Of a stretch of DNA of 64,000 bases, positions 60,962 to 64,000 are shown one piece after another (the stretch's first letter is position 1; every line of letters starts with the position of its first letter). Location: contig NC_134830.1 of assembly GCF_004210375.1 (NCBI RefSeq), positions 68,674,326 to 68,738,325 of the forward strand, written 5' to 3'. The translations under genes and the position numbers were made by a program. The DNA comes from Tachypleus tridentatus. Taxonomy: Eukaryota; Arthropoda; Merostomata; Xiphosura; Limulidae. The notes below the pieces were generated by a model. The model did not search any database. It saw only the letters and a program-made list of their open reading frames with translations, and was not told the DNA's origin.

Positions 60962-61082
60962 TATGTTTGTGTTTTCTCATAGAAAAGCCACAGCGGGCTC
61001 TCTGCTGAGCCCAACGAGGGAAATCTACTCCCTGAGTGTAGGGTTGTAAATCCGTCAAATTACCACTGTACTAGCGGGGACC
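60962..61082 (-). mobile_element. SINE-B copy
   Basis: Reverse: GTGTTTTCTCATAGAAAAGC, TCTGCTGAGCCCAACGAGGG, ending CTAGCGGGGACC. Confidence 0.75.
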
Positions 61083-61846
61083 GATAAAAGAAAGAGTAGA
61101 AAAATGAATAAGAAAAATCGCGTACAACACTAGTTGTGTTGTAGTTTCACAAGAGTTAGCAGTCAAAGATGTTGACAAGATGCTTTTCTTATAGCTTATA
61201 ACATAAAGCGATAGTACGTAGCAAATAACGACAAAAACAATCAACGTTCTTGTAGTTTCAGTGGACTTAACAGCGATAGTACGTAGCATACCTTCTTATT
61301 TACAGCTCAGCTTACTCTTGCTCAAGCAAAGCTTTCTGGGAAGAAACAAATGTTTACACTGGAAGAAAACAAATTTTGAAAGAACCTAACCGGAAAATAT
61401 CGGGTTAAATGGGTATTATTTACAAGGCTGTTTATTTGGACATAATACCCTGAAATGTTTTTTTCTTTTTTATGTAATACAAGTAAGAATTTTTTTATAC
61501 ATCTTGGAGTGGAAAGATACGTAAGTTTATTCATTGAAGTATTCAACATATGAGTCTAGGAAAAGAGGAATTATAAAATCCATTAACATTTATTCCACCA
61601 GACCTGTCATAAATCGGTCTGGATAATCGAGGCTATTGTCATCTCTATAGTATACTGTAAAAGCAGGTGATCTCACCAGTTGCTGAATTACTTCATTTTC
61701 TATTATTTTAGATCACATTTGAATGAAACCATTACAAGGAAGTCAAATATTTGTGAGCTGATATGTTTCAGAATTACAGAAAGGTTGAAAGGTCAAGTGC
61801 ACCTTTACATCAAAGTCGTTTAGAATAAAGTATCTGGTTTGTTTGA

Positions 61847-61978
61847 CCAGAGGTAACTCAAGAGTTTACGGTACGCATTTTTGACTACTTTCCTTCTTTC
61901 TAGTCTATCAGTTCGATAATTGGGACGGATATTACAGGTAGCTCTTGTAGCTTTGCGTTAATTCCGTAACAAGCAAAC
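61847..61978 (+). mobile_element. SINE-A 3' fragment, forward
   Basis: Retains only the distal half (CCTTCTTTCTAGTCTATCAG, GGGACGGATATTACAGGTAG, CTTTGCGTTAATT and the CAAACAA tail). Confidence 0.55.
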
Positions 61979-62855
61979 AATCCATTTTGTTTGATGTGGC
62001 AATTTTTACTCACGCATTTCCACATGTACACTGTATTTGCTTTATTTGTTACTAGCAGATGTTTGTCAAATCACTTCAATAGTATTTTTCTTCCTATAGA
62101 ATTGCACGTTTGTTTTTACGAAAAGGAGACTGAATATAATTTACTGTTGGAAAAACCTGTGATTTTCAATGCAGTCTTGCTAAATAGCCGTTGAGAATTT
62201 TTCCGCTGGGTGACACTGTTCCTTATCATTTTACTGAACGCAAAGAAATACTGCTACGGAATTGAGAGCTTTGTGACAGTTGTCATTTCTAAAAGAAGTG
62301 TGAAAGGAAAGATATTCAATTTAACGCAAATAAATTTGTTTGACATGGTACAATAAAATCATGCATCTATATGATACCAATATAAAAAACAAAATAAAGA
62401 ACGAACAACAACAAATATACACTCAAACAAGCTCCTCTTTTTATAAGATTTCTCTATTTGTGCTCCTATCTTTAAAATATTTCTTTCAATGAGTTGATGG
62501 AGAAAACCCCTCTTTTGTGTGAAATTTCCTCACAAAAAGAAATATGTTTGTTCTTAATTTTCTTTACTTTCAGATTAATCGTTCAGCACATATGAAGATT
62601 GACAAACAGATGTTAATATAGATAAGAAGTTTTAAGAATTACAAAAAAATGAATAATTTTCCTGTATATACTCTTGAAAATAGGCCTTTTGATAAATATA
62701 TATTTATACAATTAACTGTTCAGGAGACAGAATGTGACAGACATTTGCCTATTATATATATAGATATAGAAAGATAGATTGCACTTCTAGCTTATACTAT
62801 AAACTTTGGTAGAACCTTTACAATGCTGATATGTCGTTTTGTATTTTTGTTTACA

Positions 62856-63043
62856 CTATTCGTCCTTAATTTAGCAGTGACAAACTAGATGGAAGTCAGC
62901 ACTACCGACCGCCAACTCTTGGGCTACACTTCTACCCACAAATAGTAAGATTGACCGTTTATTATAATGCTCCCACATATGAAAGGGTTTCAAATCCCCG
63001 TCCCACAGATTGCGAGTCAAGTGCCCCAACCACTTGGCCATGA
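62856..63043 (-). mobile_element. SINE-A fragment, reverse
   Basis: Core (CGTCCTTAATTTAGCAGTG) to head (CACTTGGCCATG) present, tail part missing. Diverged. Confidence 0.7.
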
Positions 63044-63249
63044 ATTAACTGACGTTGCAAAAACAAAAGATTCTATAATTGCTTTCTGTTAATTTAGTAA
63101 CTACAGAGTCAACAAAGTAACAGAATTTCGTTGAACGAAGCTACAATTCGTCTAACAAAGTTAACACAATATATGTACGGTACATACACATGCATATTAT
63201 ATATTCGAAACGTTCGAAGTATCGTATCCTTTTATTTATATTTTTGTTG

Positions 63250-63360
63250 TTGTCAAACACAAACCCATGCAAAGAACTATCTATGCTGTACCAACACGGG
63301 TATCGAAACCCGATTTTTAGCGTCATAAGCCCTCAGACTTGCTGTTAAACTACTAGGGAC
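63250..63360 (-). mobile_element. SINE-C copy
   Basis: Reverse: CAACACGGGTATCGAAACCC, GATTTTTAGCGTCATAAGCC, ending AACTACTAGGGAC. Confidence 0.65.
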
Positions 63361-63372
63361 ATCTGTTGGAAC

Positions 63373-63503
63373 AATGGTTTTGGTGCGTTTGATTTAGGGC
63401 AAAGCCACACTAGGTTATATGCCATGTCCACTATGGAGGATCAAATCCCCGTAATTCTGTACTGTAAGTCTGTAAACTTATCGCTGGCTCACCGAAGGAT
63501 GTT
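63373..63503 (-). mobile_element. SINE-B-like copy
   Basis: Reverse: TTTAGGGCAAAGCCACACTA, ATGGAGGATCAAATCCCCGT, then GTAAGTCTGTAAACTTATCG. Diverged. Confidence 0.6.
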
Positions 63504-63504
63504 C

Positions 63505-64000
63505 TAATGTGATAACATTACTAACTTGTCTCATCAATTTTCAATACAAATGTTAATAGCAATATTTTATAAGCCATATTTCTACAGTTATGTGGCTAAA
63601 GTTTAGATAATTTAAGAAATCAAGTCTCGAAATAGTTTAATGTGTTATTTGAAAAAATTCACGTTTTCCACATAAAGGCAACTTTACACTATATGGTCAA
63701 AATGTAACCTATAACTTACGATTACAGCTAAGATCTCACAATAACAACTGATGACATATAAAAACAATAATTTACTCCCACAATGTCACTATAAATATAA
63801 TTGTAAGCTCAAAAATGAATTACACATGTTTATGAGAAACTAGAACATATAAATTTTTACGATAATTATTTATAAATAATTTTGAGTTATTACTTTATGG
63901 TCTAAATACTTGACAAATAATGCTTATTTATTTGTTCTAACAATGTTAAAAATATAGTTGTTAATGTTGCTTACTTTACTTTATATTAATACAATAAAAT
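63505..64000. other. AT-rich right edge, nothing recognised
   Basis: No ORF, repeat or RNA structure that I can support. Confidence 0.5.

Larger units (their letters stand above)
58080..61840. other. Upstream of cytochrome b561, no gene seen
   Basis: T-rich stretch 58.08-58.60 kb, then unique DNA with SINE-B and SINE-D copies. GACGTAGCATTTCGAAAGCT (60308) again resembles a transposon UTR. No exon found. Confidence 0.45.

Noticed and set aside
1..64000. CRISPR arrays, bacterial operons, phage or integron structures
   Set aside because: The spliced gene, SINEs and microsatellites show animal nuclear DNA; the tandem arrays have no constant-repeat/unique-spacer pattern.

Overview
The window is animal nuclear DNA: AT-rich, almost free of long ORFs, with short exons separated by kilobase introns and a dense load of tRNA-derived SINEs. 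The main SINE (about 280 bp, tRNA-like head with A and B boxes) and its shorter companions look like the repeats I remember from horseshoe crab (Xiphosura) genomes. I therefore infer a horseshoe crab or another chelicerate; this rests on memory and repeat style, not on a search.

Layout. 1-12.3 kb: no convincing gene. It holds a decayed gypsy-type gag-protease fragment (about 1.15-2.0 kb) flanked by imperfect direct repeats, old SINEs, two short palindromic or foldback elements (5.64-5.72 and 6.19-6.25 kb), a hAT-like end and microsatellites. 12.3-31.5 kb: a compositional island with very few CpGs (about 2-3 per kb by eye, against about 15 or more per kb outside) and only one full SINE. In an invertebrate with mosaic methylation this is the signature of a methylated, transcribed gene body. 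Within it the minus strand carries phase-compatible exon candidates (18.75-18.81, 17.61-17.83, 16.54-16.72, 13.64-13.70 and 13.45 kb) that suggest a split gene I cannot name. A separate 22.6-25.8 kb stretch shows broken minus-strand ORFs. 31.5-39.9 kb: intergenic, with foldback MITEs and SINEs.

39.9-57.2 kb: one clear gene on the minus strand, a cytochrome b561-family transmembrane ascorbate-dependent oxidoreductase. It has four coding exons (56089-55894, 53388-53183, 45935-45766, 40079-39926), which join in phase to a 241-residue six-helix protein with all four haem-ligand histidines, plus at least one 5' untranslated exon. Its introns are full of repeats: SINEs with intact target-site duplications, two copies of a DNA transposon with long terminal inverted repeats (54.04-55.46 kb, with a broken protein gene; 50.55-51.06 kb, an internal-deletion derivative), and three local minisatellite arrays. 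A 133/139-bp near-identical segment occurs once in intron 2 and once downstream of the gene. 57.2-64 kb: no gene seen, only SINE copies and unique AT-rich DNA.

No rRNA, functional tRNA, CRISPR or bacterial operon is present. The only gene I can name with confidence is cytochrome b561.
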